Assembly (NCBI GenBank): GCA_905221195.1
Contig: CAJNCF010000004.1
Location: 1-64,000, forward strand
Origin: a bacterium
Lineage (GTDB): Bacteria > Bacillota > Bacilli > Lactobacillales > Streptococcaceae
Direction of reading: 5' to 3'
Length of the DNA stretch: 64,000 bases
Under the pieces are notes generated by a model. It worked only from the letters and a program-made list of their open reading frames with translations, was not told the origin of the DNA and did no database searches. Shown here piece by piece: positions 47,760 to 58,435 of this stretch (positions are counted from its first letter, which is position 1; each line of letters starts with the position of its first letter). A program made the position numbers and the translations under genes.

Positions 47760-49983
47760 GAATTTCCCAATTCCCCTAATCTATCTGAGTTTTCTATTGC
47801 TCTGGCTTTACTACGCCATTTTCTCAGCATCCTATCTTGCTTTGTTGGGCTTCGTTTTTCTGCTAGTCTGTCTCTTTATCCAATTTCCGTGGAAGTCTGC
47901 TGGTAGAGTTCTAGTGCTTTGTGGAATTTTTGGATTCTGGTTTGTTTTTCAAAATTGGCAACAGAGTCATGCTAGTCAAAACCTAGCGGATTCTGTTGAA
48001 AGGGTACGGATTTTGCCTGACACTATTAAGGTCAATGGTGATAGCCTATCCTTTCGTGGTAAGTCTGATGGACGCATTTTTCAAGTCTATTATAAACTCC
48101 AGTCCGAGAATGAAAAAGAGAAATTTCAAACCTTAACAGATCTTCATGAGATAGAACTTGAAGGAAAACTTTCGGAGCCAGAAGGGCAGAGAAATTTTGG
48201 TGGCTTTGACTATCAAGCCTATCTGAAAACTCAGGGAATTTACCAGACTCTCAATGTCAAAAAAATCCAGTCACTTCAAAAGGTTGGCAGTTGGGATATA
48301 GGAGAAAACCTGTCTAGTTTACGTCGAAAGGCTGTAGTTTGTATCAAGACGCACTTTCCAGACCCTATGCGCAATTATATGACGGGGCTATTGCTGGGAC
48401 ATTTGGATACGGACTTTGAGGAGATGAATGAGCTTTATTCCAGTCTAGGAATTATCCATCTTTTTGCCTTGTCGGGTATGCAGGTAGGCTTTTTCATGGA
48501 TGGATTTAAGAAACTTCTCTTGCGATTGGGTTTGACTCAAGAAAAGTTGAAGTAGCTGACTTATCCTTTTTCCCTTATCTATGCGGGACTAACTGGATTT
48601 TCAGCATCGGTCATTCGCAGTCTTTTCCAAAAATTATTGGCTCAACATGGGGTTAAGGGCTTGGATAATTTTGCCCTGACTGTGCTTGTCCTCTTTATTG
48701 TCATGCCCAACTTTTTCTTGACAGCAGGAGGAGTCTTGTCCTGTGCCTATGCTTTTATCTTGACCATGACCAGCAAAGAAGGAGAGGGTCTCAAGGCTGT
48801 TGCTAGAGAAAGTCTAGTCATTTCTTTGGGTATATTACCCATTTTATCCTTCTATTTTGCGGAATTTCAGCCTTGGTCCATCCTTTTGACCTTTGTCTTT
48901 TCCTTTCTATTTGACTTGGTCTTCTTACCGCTCTTGTCTATCTTATTTGCCCTTTCCTTTCTCTATCCAGTCACTCAACTGAACTTTGTCTTTGAGTGGT
49001 TGGAGGAGATTATTCGCTTGGTATCGCAGCTGGCAAGTAGACCTCTTGTCTTTGGACAACCTAATGCGTGGCTTTTAATTTTGTTGTTAATTTCCTTGGC
49101 TTTAGTATATGATTTGAGAAAAAATATTAAAAAGCTAACGGTATTGAGCTTATTGATTACAGGTCTCTTTTTTCTGACCAGGCATCCACTGGAAAATGAA
49201 ATTACCATGCTGGATGTGGGGCAAGGAGAAAGTATTTTCCTACGGGATGTAACTGGGAAAACCATTCTCATAGATGTTGGTGGCAAGGCAGAGTCAAATA
49301 AGAAAATTGAGGCTTGGCAAGAAAAGGTAACGACTAGCAATGCTCAACGAACCTTGATTCCCTATCTCAAAAGTCGAGGAGTGGCCAAGATTGACCAGCT
49401 AATTTTGACCAATACAGACAGGGAGCATGTTGGAGATTTGTTGGAGGTGACCAGGGCTTTTCATGTAGGCGAAATTTTAGTGTCAAAAGGCAGTTTGAAA
49501 CAGAAGGAATTTGTTGCAGAACTACAAGCGACCCAAACAAAAGTTAGAAGTATAACAGCAGGAGAGAACTTGCCAATTTTTGGGAGTCAGTTAGAAGTCC
49601 TATCTCCAAGTAAAATTGGAGATGGAGATCATGAAGATTCCCTGGTTTTGTATGGAAAACTCTTGGATAAAAACTTTCTTTTCACAGGAAATTTGGAGGA
49701 GAAAGGAGAGAAGGACTTGCTGAAGCAATATCCTGACCTAGAAGTGGATGTTTTGAAAGCTAGCCAACATGGCTCTAAAAAATCATCAAGTTCAGCCTTT
49801 CTAGAACAGCTCAAACCAGAGATGACTCTCATCTCAGTTGGAAAGAACAATCGAACGAAACTCCCCCATCAGGAAACCCTGACCCGACTGGAAACGATCA
49901 ATAGCAAAGTTTACCGAACTGACCAGCAAGGAGCTATACGCTTTAAGGGGTGGAATAGTTGGAAAATCGAAACGGTTGGTTAA
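47743..49983 (+). pseudogene. comEC: comEC DNA-uptake channel, interrupted by an in-frame TAG
   Basis: ComEC forms the membrane channel that takes up transforming DNA. The frame would give 746 codons, the length of pneumococcal ComEC, but codon 271 (48553-48555) is TAG. The frame continues after it without any shift: LTYPFSLIYAGLTGFSA and so on to the stop at 49981-49983. Related proteins have Trp at this position as far as I recall, so a single TGG-to-TAG change explains it. The first 270 residues hold the N-terminal membrane segments and part of the Competence domain. The remainder holds the rest of the channel and the metallo-beta-lactamase-like domain (DVGQGESIFLRD). A TTG at 48637 has no ribosome-binding site, so re-initiation is unlikely. 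Expected to abolish DNA uptake. Confidence 0.9.
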
Positions 49984-50018
49984 TGAGCAGAAACTTTTCA
50001 AAAAAATAACTTTTTATC

Positions 50019-50047
50019 TTGACAAGGGCTAGAAAACTTGGTATCAT
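50019..50047 (+). promoter_or_regulatory. infC operon promoter
   Basis: -35 TTGACA (50019-50024), 17-bp spacer, -10 TATCAT (50042-50047), a near-consensus promoter for a ribosomal operon. Confidence 0.8.
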
Positions 50048-50053
50048 ATAAAA

Positions 50054-50200
50054 GTTGAGAAAAGCAGAAGTGAGAGCTTCTCGCCTTGTGACATTAAGTT
50101 GCCTGGCCCTACGGATGAAAAGTTTCTAAGAAACGCTATCATAACGTGCGGGCTTGTATATTTACGAGTCCGCTATTGTTTTTCTCTAATAAAACAAAAG
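50054..50200 (+). promoter_or_regulatory. infC leader with attenuator hairpin
   Basis: The roughly 150-nt leader ends with a strong hairpin: GCGGGCTTGTA pairs over 11 bp (with two G-T pairs) with TACGAGTCCGC (about 50147-50172), followed by TATTGTTTTTCTCT, an intrinsic-terminator form. The position fits the L20-dependent leader of infC-rpmI-rplT in Firmicutes, where L20 represses its own operon. Family membership was not tested. Confidence 0.65.
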
Positions 50201-50211
50201 AGGTGAAAACC

Positions 50212-50733
50212 ATAGCAAAGCAAGACTTATTCATCAATGATGAGATTCGTGTACGTGAAGTTCGCTTGATTGGTCTTGAAGGAGAACAGCTAGGCATCAA
50301 GCCACTCAGTGAAGCGCAAGCTTTGGCTGATAACGCTAATGTTGACCTAGTGTTGATTCAACCCCAAGCCAAACCGCCTGTTGCAAAAATTATGGACTAC
50401 GGTAAGTTCAAATTTGAGTACCAGAAGAAGCAAAAAGAACAACGTAAAAAACAAAGTGTTGTTACTGTGAAAGAAGTTCGTCTAAGTCCAACTATTGACA
50501 AGGGTGACTTTGATACAAAACTTCGCAATGCACGCAAATTCCTTGAAAAAGGAAATAAAGTTAAGGTATCTATTCGCTTTAAGGGTCGTATGATTACCCA
50601 TAAAGAGATTGGTGCAAAAGTTTTAGCCGAGTTTGCTGAAGCAACTCAAGATATTGCCATCATCGAACAACGTGCTAAAATGGATGGACGTCAAATGTTC
50701 ATGCAATTGGCGCCAGCGACTGACAAAAAATAA
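50212..50733 (+). CDS. infC: Translation initiation factor IF-3 with AUA start
   Basis: Prevents premature subunit joining and discriminates against non-AUG starts. I place the start at ATA (50212-50214), giving 173 residues, because GAGGTGA sits at the right distance upstream. The in-frame GTG at 50203 lies inside that Shine-Dalgarno and has none of its own. Use of a rare start codon for infC (AUU in Escherichia coli and Bacillus subtilis) is the known basis of its autoregulation. Family motifs: [34 protein letters not shown] and RAKMDGRQM. First gene of infC-rpmI-rplT. Confidence 0.93.
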
Positions 50734-50765
50734 TTGTCAGAAAGTTAAATAAAGGAGAAAAAATC

Positions 50766-50966
50766 ATGCCAAAACAAAAAACACACCGCGCATCAGCTAA
50801 ACGTTTCAAACGTACAGGTTCTGGTGGACTTAAACGTTTCCGTGCTTACACTTCTCACCGTTTCCACGGAAAAACTAAGAAACAACGTCGTCATCTTCGT
50901 AAAGCATCTATGGTGCATTCAGGAGATTACAAACGTATCAAAGCAATGCTTACTCGCTTGAAATAA
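50766..50966 (+). CDS. rpmI: 50S ribosomal protein L35
   Basis: Basic ribosomal protein of 66 residues, full length, beginning [20 protein letters not shown] and ending [14 protein letters not shown] precedes the ATG. Middle gene of infC-rpmI-rplT. Confidence 0.98.
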   Translation: MPKQKTHRASAKRFKRTGSGGLKRFRAYTSHRFHGKTKKQRRHLRKASMVHSGDYKRIKAMLTRLK

Positions 50967-51017
50967 TAGCTTGACTGTAAGTAAACAATTCTAGGAAATA
51001 TTTGGAGGAAATAAAAC

Positions 51018-51377
51018 ATGGCACGTGTTAAAGGTGGCGTTGTATCACGCAAACGTCGTAAACGTATTCTTAAATTAGCAAAAGGTTACTATGGAGCTAA
51101 ACACATCTTGTTCCGTACTGCAAAAGAACAAGTAATGAACTCTTACTACTATGCATACCGTGACCGTCGTCAGAAAAAACGTGACTTCCGCAAATTGTGG
51201 ATCACTCGTATCAATGCGGCAGCTCGTATGAACGGACTTTCATACTCACAATTGATGCATGGTTTGAAATTAGCTGAGATTGAAGTTAACCGTAAAATGC
51301 TTGCTGACTTGGCTGTTAACGATGCAGCAGCTTTCACAGCTCTTGCAGATGCAGCTAAAGCAAAACTTGGTAAATAA
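51018..51377 (+). CDS. rplT: 50S ribosomal protein L20
   Basis: Ribosome-assembly protein of 119 residues and the expected translational or attenuation repressor of this operon. It starts [20 protein letters not shown] and has the [17 protein letters not shown] signature. GGAGG precedes the ATG. The downstream spacer holds a small hairpin (AAGACTGG...CCAGTCTT) before gloA. Confidence 0.98.
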   Translation: MARVKGGVVSRKRRKRILKLAKGYYGAKHILFRTAKEQVMNSYYYAYRDRRQKKRDFRKLWITRINAAARMNGLSYSQLMHGLKLAEIEVNRKMLADLAVNDAAAFTALADAAKAKLGK

Positions 51378-51381
51378 TAAC

Positions 51382-51419
51382 AGATAAGACTGGAACAGGA
51401 TTGTCCCAGTCTTTTTGAA
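51382..51419 (+). terminator. Terminator after rplT
   Basis: AAGACTGGAACAGGATTGTCCCAGTCTT folds into a stem (AAGACTGG / CCAGTCTT) followed by TTTG. Confidence 0.75.
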
Positions 51420-51435
51420 AATAAAGGAGAAAAAT

Positions 51436-51816
51436 ATGGCTTCAAAAATGCTACACACTTGCTTGCGAGTAGAAAATCTTGAAAAATCAATCGCATTTTA
51501 TCAAGATGCTTTTGGTTTTAAAGAATTGCGCCGCAGAGATTTTCCAGATCATGCATTCACGATTGTCTATTTAGGACTTGAAGGTGACGACTATGAGTTG
51601 GAGTTGACTTATAACTACGATCACGGCCCTTATGTGGTAGGAGATGGATTTGCCCATATCGCCCTAAGTACACCTGATCTTGAGGAACTTCACCAAGAGC
51701 ACAGTGCAAAAGGCTATGAAGTTACTGCACCAAATGGCTTACCAGGAACTGCACCAAACTATTACTTTGTCAAAGACCCTGATGGCTACAAGGTTGAAGT
51801 CATTCGTGAAAAATAA
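51436..51816 (+). CDS. gloA: Lactoylglutathione lyase-type VOC protein (glyoxalase I)
   Basis: Glyoxalase/VOC metalloenzyme predicted to detoxify methylglyoxal as its glutathione hemithioacetal. From the ATG at 51436, after AAAGGAG, it has 126 residues. Two VOC half-sites are visible: MLHTCLRVENLEKSIAFY and GFAHIALSTPDLEELH, with metal ligands His6, Glu57-type, His74-type and the final Glu in GYKVEVIREK. An in-frame ATG 21 bp upstream overlaps the rplT terminator and is not used. Confidence 0.92.
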   Translation: MASKMLHTCLRVENLEKSIAFYQDAFGFKELRRRDFPDHAFTIVYLGLEGDDYELELTYNYDHGPYVVGDGFAHIALSTPDLEELHQEHSAKGYEVTAPNGLPGTAPNYYFVKDPDGYKVEVIREK

Positions 51817-51825
51817 TCTCGTGAG

Positions 51826-51862
51826 GTCAAGTAGAATGTTCGTTTTCTACTTGACTTTTTTT
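51826..51862 (+). terminator. Terminator after gloA, overlapping the pyrK -35
   Basis: GTCAAGTAGAA / TTCTACTTGAC, an 11-bp perfect stem, followed by TTTTTTT. The last bases of the stem also form the -35 of the pyrK promoter. Confidence 0.9.
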
Positions 51863-51879
51863 AGCTGAAAGAGTATACT
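51851..51879 (+). promoter_or_regulatory. pyrK promoter
   Basis: -35 TTGACT (51851-51856), 17-bp spacer, -10 TATACT (51874-51879). Transcription would begin near 51886. Confidence 0.8.
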
Positions 51880-51889
51880 AGTAAAAATT

Positions 51890-52032
51890 TAACCTTTAAG
51901 GGGAGTCCAGAGAGACTCACAAGGTGTCAGATAAAAGAATAGTACAATTTTCTAGAGGAGACTTTTTGAGTGTGCTCTCTTGTCTTGTACGATTTTAACT
52001 GAGGCCTTGCAATCGCAAGGTCTTTTCTTTAT
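51890..52032 (+). promoter_or_regulatory. PyrR-binding transcription attenuator of pyrK-pyrDb
   Basis: AGTCCAGAGAGACT (51904-51917) matches the PyrR anti-antiterminator loop consensus ARUCCNGNGAGRYU. The terminator is GCCTTGC AATC GCAAGGT with T-run at 52002-52030. With UMP or UTP bound, PyrR should favour the terminator and shut off pyrimidine synthesis. This fits the downstream dihydroorotate dehydrogenase genes. Confidence 0.88.
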
Positions 52033-52064
52033 CTGGTCCCCTTAAAATTTAAGGAGGAAAAGTC

Positions 52065-53814
<1,750 letters not shown>

Positions 53815-53873
53815 ACTGCAATCAATCTGTTCTTGATTTTTTATCAGTTTGTAATGTTGATTATAGAGAATTT

Positions 53874-53882
53874 TGATATAAT
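53874..53882 (+). promoter_or_regulatory. Extended -10 of lytB
   Basis: TGATATAAT, a perfect -10 with TG extension, 30 bp before the lytB ATG. Confidence 0.65.
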
Positions 53883-53912
53883 GAAATGGATAAGAACAGA
53901 GGAAGAAAGTTA

Positions 53913-55625
53913 ATGAAGAAATTGAGATTTATTTTTTTAGCCCTGCTATTTTTCTTAGTTAGACCAGAGAGTGCAATGGCTAGCGAAGGTACTTGGCAAG
54001 GAAAACAATATCTGAAAGCAGATGGCAGTCAAGCAACTAATGAGTGGGTTTTTGATGCTCATTATCAATCTTGGTTTTATATAAAAGCAGATGCCAACTA
54101 TGCTGAAAATGAATGGCTGAAACAAGGTGATGATTATTTTTACCTCAAATCTGGTGGCTATATGGCCAAGTCAGAATGGGTAGAAGACAAGGGAGCTTTC
54201 TATTATCTTGACCAAAATGGAAAGATGAAAAGAAATGCTTGGGTAGGAACTTCCTACGTTGGTGCAACAGGTGCCAAGGTAATAGAAGACTGGGTCTATG
54301 ATTCTCAATACGATGCTTGGTTTTATATCAAAGCAGATGGAGAGCACGCAGAGAAAGAATGGCTCCAAATCAAGGGGAAGGACTATTATTTCAAATCTGG
54401 TGGTTATTTGCTAACAAGTCAGTGGATTGACCAGGCTTATGTGAATGCTAGTGGAGCCAAAGTACAGCAAGGTTGGCTATATGACAAACAATACCAATCT
54501 TGGTTTTACATTAAAGAAAATGGAAATCATGCTGATAAAGAATGGATTTTCGAAAATGGTCACTATTATTATCTAAAATCTGGTGGCTATATGGCAGCAA
54601 ATGAATGGATTTGGGATAAAGAGTCATGGTTTTACCTCAAATCTGATGGCAAAATGGCTGATAAAGAATGGTTATACGATTCTAAAAGTCAAGCCTGGTA
54701 CTACTTCAAATCTGGTGGCTACATGGCGAAAAATGAGACAGTAGATAGTTATCAGTTTGGAAGCGATGGTAAATGGCTTGGAGAAAAAACTACAAATGAA
54801 AATGCAGATTACTATCAAGTAGTGCCTGTCACAGCAAATGTTTATAATGCAGATGGTGAAAAGCTGTCCTATATATCGCAAGGTAGTGTCGTCTGGCTAG
54901 ACAAGGATAGAAAAAGTGATGATAAGCGCCTGGCTATTACTGTTTCTGGTTTGTCAGGCTATATGAAAACAGAAGATTTACAAGCACTAGATTCTAGTAA
55001 GGATTTTATCCCTTACTATGAAAGTGATGGCCACCGTTTTTATCACTATGTGGCTCAGAATGCTAGTATCCCAGTAGCTTCTCATCTTTCTGATATGGAA
55101 GTAGGCAAGAAATATTATTCGGCAGATGGCCTGCATTTTGATGGTTTTAAGCTTGAAAATCCCTTCCTATTCAAAGATTTGACAGAGGCAACAAACTATA
55201 GTGCTGAAGACTTGGATAAGGTATTTAGTCTGTTAAATATTGACAATAGCCTCTTAGAAAATAAGGGAGCTACCTTTAAGGAAGCCGAAGAGCATTACCA
55301 TATCAATGCCCTCTATCTCCTTGCCCATAGTGCTTTAGAAAGTGACTGGGGAAGAAGTAATATTGCCAAAGATAAGAATAATTTCTTTGGCATTACAGCC
55401 TATGATACGACCCCTTACCTTTCTGCCAAGACATTTGATGATGTGGATAAGGGAATTTTAGGTGCAACAAAGTGGATTAAGGAAAATTATATCGATAGGG
55501 GCAGAACTTTCCTTGGAAATAAGGCTTCTGGTATGAATGTGGAATATGCCTCAGATCCTTATTGGGGCGAAAAAATTGCTAGTGTGATGATGAAAATCAA
55601 TGAGAAGCTAGGTGGTAAAGATTAG
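53913..55625 (+). CDS. lytB: LytB, choline-binding cell-separating glucosaminidase
   Basis: Secreted endo-beta-N-acetylglucosaminidase that separates daughter cells. From MKKLRFIF (53913) it has 570 residues; an in-frame ATG 27 bp upstream is less likely. A signal peptide (about 23 residues, ending AMA) is followed by about a dozen choline-binding repeats (WFYIKADG / YYLKSGGYM type) to about residue 290. A linker SH3b-like/WW region leads to a C-terminal GH73 domain with the likely catalytic Glu476 in HSALESDWGRS. Pneumococcal LytB is longer, about 650-700 residues, so this copy has fewer repeats. A BOX element follows. Confidence 0.95.
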   Translation: MKKLRFIFLALLFFLVRPESAMASEGTWQGKQYLKADGSQATNEWVFDAHYQSWFYIKADANYAENEWLKQGDDYFYLKSGGYMAKSEWVEDKGAFYYLDQNGKMKRNAWVGTSYVGATGAKVIEDWVYDSQYDAWFYIKADGEHAEKEWLQIKGKDYYFKSGGYLLTSQWIDQAYVNASGAKVQQGWLYDKQYQSWFYIKENGNHADKEWIFENGHYYYLKSGGYMAANEWIWDKESWFYLKSDGKMADKEWLYDSKSQAWYYFKSGGYMAKNETVDSYQFGSDGKWLGEKTTNENADYYQVVPVTANVYNADGEKLSYISQGSVVWLDKDRKSDDKRLAITVSGLSGYMKTEDLQALDSSKDFIPYYESDGHRFYHYVAQNASIPVASHLSDMEVGKKYYSADGLHFDGFKLENPFLFKDLTEATNYSAEDLDKVFSLLNIDNSLLENKGATFKEAEEHYHINALYLLAHSALESDWGRSNIAKDKNNFFGITAYDTTPYLSAKTFDDVDKGILGATKWIKENYIDRGRTFLGNKASGMNVEYASDPYWGEKIASVMMKINEKLGGKD

Positions 55626-55653
55626 TCCTATTGTTGGATATGATTTGTGTATA

Positions 55654-55758
55654 ATACTCAATGAAAATCAAAGAGCAAACTAGGAAACTAGCCGCAGGCT
55701 GTACTTGAGTACGGCAAGGTGACGTTGACGTGGTTTGAAGAGATTTTCGAAGAGTATA
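55654..55758. repeat. BOX element (copy 2)
   Basis: About 105 bp between lytB and pavA, oriented with ATACTCAATGAAAATC at one end and TTTTCGAAGAGTATA at the other. It contains ACGGCAAGGTGACG, the boxA core used for BOX typing. Opposite in orientation to copies 1 and 3, and without their CTCAAA hairpin. Confidence 0.9.
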
Positions 55759-55762
55759 AGCT

Positions 55763-55797
55763 AAAAATCCTGATTTCAAGTCGAATCAGGATTTTTT
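55763..55797. terminator. Bidirectional terminator between lytB and pavA
   Basis: AAAAATCCTGATT / AATCAGGATTTTT, a 13-bp perfect stem overlapping the last codons of pavA, serving convergent genes. Confidence 0.85.
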
Positions 55798-57441
55798 CAT
55801 GGATGCGATTTTTTCTGGGTCTGGTGTGACACGGAGGGTTTTTTGTCCTGTGTAGGTGACAAAGCCGGGTTTTCCACCAGTTGGTTTGTTGAGTTTCTTG
55901 ACTTCAATCATATCCACCTGCACCAGATTTGACAGGCGCCCTTGAGAGAAGTAGGCTGCAAGTTCTGCTGCGTCTGTCTTGACTTCATCAGATGGCTCAA
56001 GATTTCCTGAGATGACAACGTGGCTTCCAGGAATGTCCTTGGCATGGAACCAGAGTTCCTCCTTACGGGCCATTTTAAAGGTAAGCTCCTCATTTTGCAG
56101 GTTGTTGCGTCCGACATAGATGATGGTCTTGCCATCGCTGGCCAGATACTGTTCTGGTTTTTTGCGTTTCTGGATTTTCTCTCGTTGGCGTCTTCTAATG
56201 AAGCCTGTTTGAATCAATTCTTCACGGATTTCAGCGATTTCTTCTAGTCCAGCTTGGTTGAGGACGGTCTCGACACTTTCCAGATAGAGAATGGTTGCCT
56301 TGGTTTCTTCGATCAGCTCAGTCAAGTATTTGACAGCTTCTTTGAGTTTCTGGTAACGTTTAAAATAGCGTTGGGCATTCTGGTTGGGTGTCAAGGCCTT
56401 ATCAAGCGCAATTGTGATAGGTTGGTTAGTATAGTAGTTGTCTAGGATAACCTGGTCTTGGTCATTAGGCACTTGGTGGAGGAAGGTTGTCAGCAATTCC
56501 CCTTTTTGGCGAAATTCCTCCGCATTGTCTGTTGCCAGTAACTCTTTTTCTTGTTTTTTCAGCTTATGGCGATTTTTTTGAAGTTCATTTTCAACACGAC
56601 GAATGAGTTCACTGGCTTGCTGTTTGACGCGGTCGCGTTCAGCCTTGTCCTTATAGTAGGTGTCTAACAAATTAGAAAGACTGGTAAAAGGCTCTCCCAC
56701 CTGATTGACAAAAGGAACTGGACTGAAGGAAGTCTCTGTCAAGCATGGCTTGGTTTCTTGACTGAAAAAGTTACGGAAAGTAGACAGTTTATCGCTAACC
56801 AGAATCTTTTCCAATTCATTTGCCGTATCGCGTCCCAGACCTTGAAAGAGGCTTTGAAGGTTTTTAGCTGTCGTTTCCTGTGTTTGCAGGATTTCAAAGA
56901 GTTTCTCGTCCTTGATTGTAAAAGGATTGAGAGATTCCGTGCTTGGCGGAGCGATATAGGTCGATCCAGGAAGCAAGGTGCGGTAGCTATTTTGTGAAAA
57001 GCCGACGTGTTTGATAACTTCGAGGATTTTATGACTACTTTTATCAACAAGTAGAATATTACTGTGTTTCCCCATGATTTCGATAATCAAGGTAGCCTGT
57101 ATATGGTCTCCAATCTCGTTTTTATTGGAAACCGTGATTTCCACAATACGGTCATTTTCCACTTGCTCAATCGATTCAATCAGGGCCCCCTGCAAATACT
57201 TTCTCAAAACCATGATAAAGGTGGAAGGTTGGGCTGGATTTTCAAAAGTTGTTTGGGTCAGCTGAATGCGACCAAAAACTGGATGGGCAGAAAGGAGCAG
57301 GCGATGGCTTTGGCGATTGCTGCGGATTTGCAAGACCAACTCTTGTTCAAAAGGCTGATTGATTTTCTGAATGCGACCGTTCACTAACTCTCTTCGCAAT
57401 TCCTCAACCATGTGGTGTAAAAAAAATCCGTCAAATGACAT
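55786..57441 (-). CDS. pavA: Fibronectin-binding protein PavA / RqcH-type NFACT protein
   Basis: 551-residue protein of the NFACT/FbpA family. Pneumococcal PavA binds fibronectin and is needed for virulence; bacterial homologues (RqcH) add alanine tails to stalled nascent chains. The start is the ATG at 57441 (MSFDGFFLHH), after AAGGAG. NFACT-N is at the N-terminus, a long coiled coil spans roughly residues 270-420, and NFACT-R (DUF814) with KDIPGSHVVI is near the C-terminus. There is no signal peptide or anchor, typical of PavA. Symbols rqcH and pavA both apply. Confidence 0.95.
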   Translation of the reverse strand: MSFDGFFLHHMVEELRRELVNGRIQKINQPFEQELVLQIRSNRQSHRLLLSAHPVFGRIQLTQTTFENPAQPSTFIMVLRKYLQGALIESIEQVENDRIVEITVSNKNEIGDHIQATLIIEIMGKHSNILLVDKSSHKILEVIKHVGFSQNSYRTLLPGSTYIAPPSTESLNPFTIKDEKLFEILQTQETTAKNLQSLFQGLGRDTANELEKILVSDKLSTFRNFFSQETKPCLTETSFSPVPFVNQVGEPFTSLSNLLDTYYKDKAERDRVKQQASELIRRVENELQKNRHKLKKQEKELLATDNAEEFRQKGELLTTFLHQVPNDQDQVILDNYYTNQPITIALDKALTPNQNAQRYFKRYQKLKEAVKYLTELIEETKATILYLESVETVLNQAGLEEIAEIREELIQTGFIRRRQREKIQKRKKPEQYLASDGKTIIYVGRNNLQNEELTFKMARKEELWFHAKDIPGSHVVISGNLEPSDEVKTDAAELAAYFSQGRLSNLVQVDMIEVKKLNKPTGGKPGFVTYTGQKTLRVTPDPEKIASMKKS

Positions 57442-57507
57442 CGTTCTCTCCTTGTGATTGTATTCCATAGTATTATATCAAAAAGGTAGAATAAAATCAT
57501 GGAAATG

Positions 57508-57516
57508 TGGTATAAT
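57508..57516 (+). promoter_or_regulatory. Extended -10 of ybeY-dgkA-era
   Basis: TGGTATAAT, a perfect -10 with TG extension, 29 bp before the ybeY ATG. Confidence 0.7.
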
Positions 57517-57545
57517 AAAGCCAAGTAAAGAGAAACGAGAAGCAC

Positions 57546-58043
57546 ATGTATATTGAAATGGTAGATGAAACTGGTCAAGTTTCAAAAGAAATGTTGCAAC
57601 AAACCCAAGAAATTTTGGAATTTGCAGCCCAAAAATTAGGCAAAGAAGACAAGGAGATGGCAGTCACTTTTGTGACCAACGAGCGTAGTCATGAACTCAA
57701 TCTGGAGTACCGTGACACAGACCGTCCGACAGATGTCATTAGCCTTGAGTATAAGCCAGAGTCGGAAATTGCCTTTGACGAAGAGGACTTGCTTGAAAAT
57801 CCAGAATTGGCAGAGATGATGTCTGAGTTTGATGCCTATATTGGGGAACTGTTCATCTCTATAGATAAGGCTCATGAGCAGGCTGAGGAATATGGTCACA
57901 GCTTTGAGCGTGAGATGGGCTTCTTGGCAGTACACGGCTTTTTACATATCAATGGCTATGATCACTATACTCCGGAAGAAGAAGCGGAGATGTTCGGTTT
58001 ACAAGAAGAAATTTTGACAGCCTATGGACTCACAAGACAATAA
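57546..58043 (+). CDS. ybeY: Endoribonuclease YbeY
   Basis: Single-strand-specific metalloendoribonuclease for 16S rRNA 3' maturation and quality control. The 165 residues end with the zinc motif [11 protein letters not shown] (His-x3-His-x5-His). The preceding [12 protein letters not shown] region is typical. It overlaps dgkA by 20 bp in a ybeY-dgkA-era arrangement common in Firmicutes. Confidence 0.97.
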   Translation: MYIEMVDETGQVSKEMLQQTQEILEFAAQKLGKEDKEMAVTFVTNERSHELNLEYRDTDRPTDVISLEYKPESEIAFDEEDLLENPELAEMMSEFDAYIGELFISIDKAHEQAEEYGHSFEREMGFLAVHGFLHINGYDHYTPEEEAEMFGLQEEILTAYGLTRQ

Positions 58044-58419
58044 ACGAAAATGGAAAAATCGTGACCTGATATCCAGTTTAGAATTTGCCCTCACAGGAAT
58101 TTTTACTGCCATCAAGGAAGAACGCAATATGCGAAAACATGCAGTGACGGCTCTTGTAGTCATCCTTGCAGGTTTTGTTTTTCAGGTGTCACGAATTGAA
58201 TGGCTCTTTCTCCTATTGAGCATTTTCTTGGTAGTAGCATTTGAGATTATCAACTCTGCTATCGAAAATGTGGTGGATTTGGCCAGTCACTATCACTTTT
58301 CCATGCTGGCTAAAAATGCCAAGGATATGGCAGCTGGCGCGGTATTAGTGGTCTCTCTTTTCGCAGCCTTAACAGGCGCATTGATTTTTCTCCCACGAAT
58401 CTGGGATTTAATATTTTAA
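58024..58419 (+). CDS. dgkA: Undecaprenol/diacylglycerol kinase DgkA
   Basis: Small membrane kinase; Gram-positive members phosphorylate undecaprenol for cell-wall carrier lipid recycling. The 131 residues contain three membrane segments, and the signature [15 protein letters not shown] is exact. It starts inside the ybeY 3' end (20-bp overlap). Confidence 0.95.
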   Translation: MDSQDNKRKWKNRDLISSLEFALTGIFTAIKEERNMRKHAVTALVVILAGFVFQVSRIEWLFLLLSIFLVVAFEIINSAIENVVDLASHYHFSMLAKNAKDMAAGAVLVVSLFAALTGALIFLPRIWDLIF

Positions 58420-58435
58420 ACAGTAAGAGGAAATT

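Noticed and set aside
48637..49983. Open frame of 448 residues after the comEC stop as a separate gene
   Set aside because: It is the continuing comEC frame, begins with TTG without a ribosome-binding site, and matches the C-terminal part of ComEC.
50203..50733. GTG start for infC
   Set aside because: The GTG lies in the Shine-Dalgarno GAGGTGA and has no ribosome-binding site of its own.
53886..55625. Upstream ATG as the lytB start
   Set aside because: It puts nine charged residues before the signal peptide; ATG 53913 has GAGGAAGAAAG upstream and gives a normal signal.
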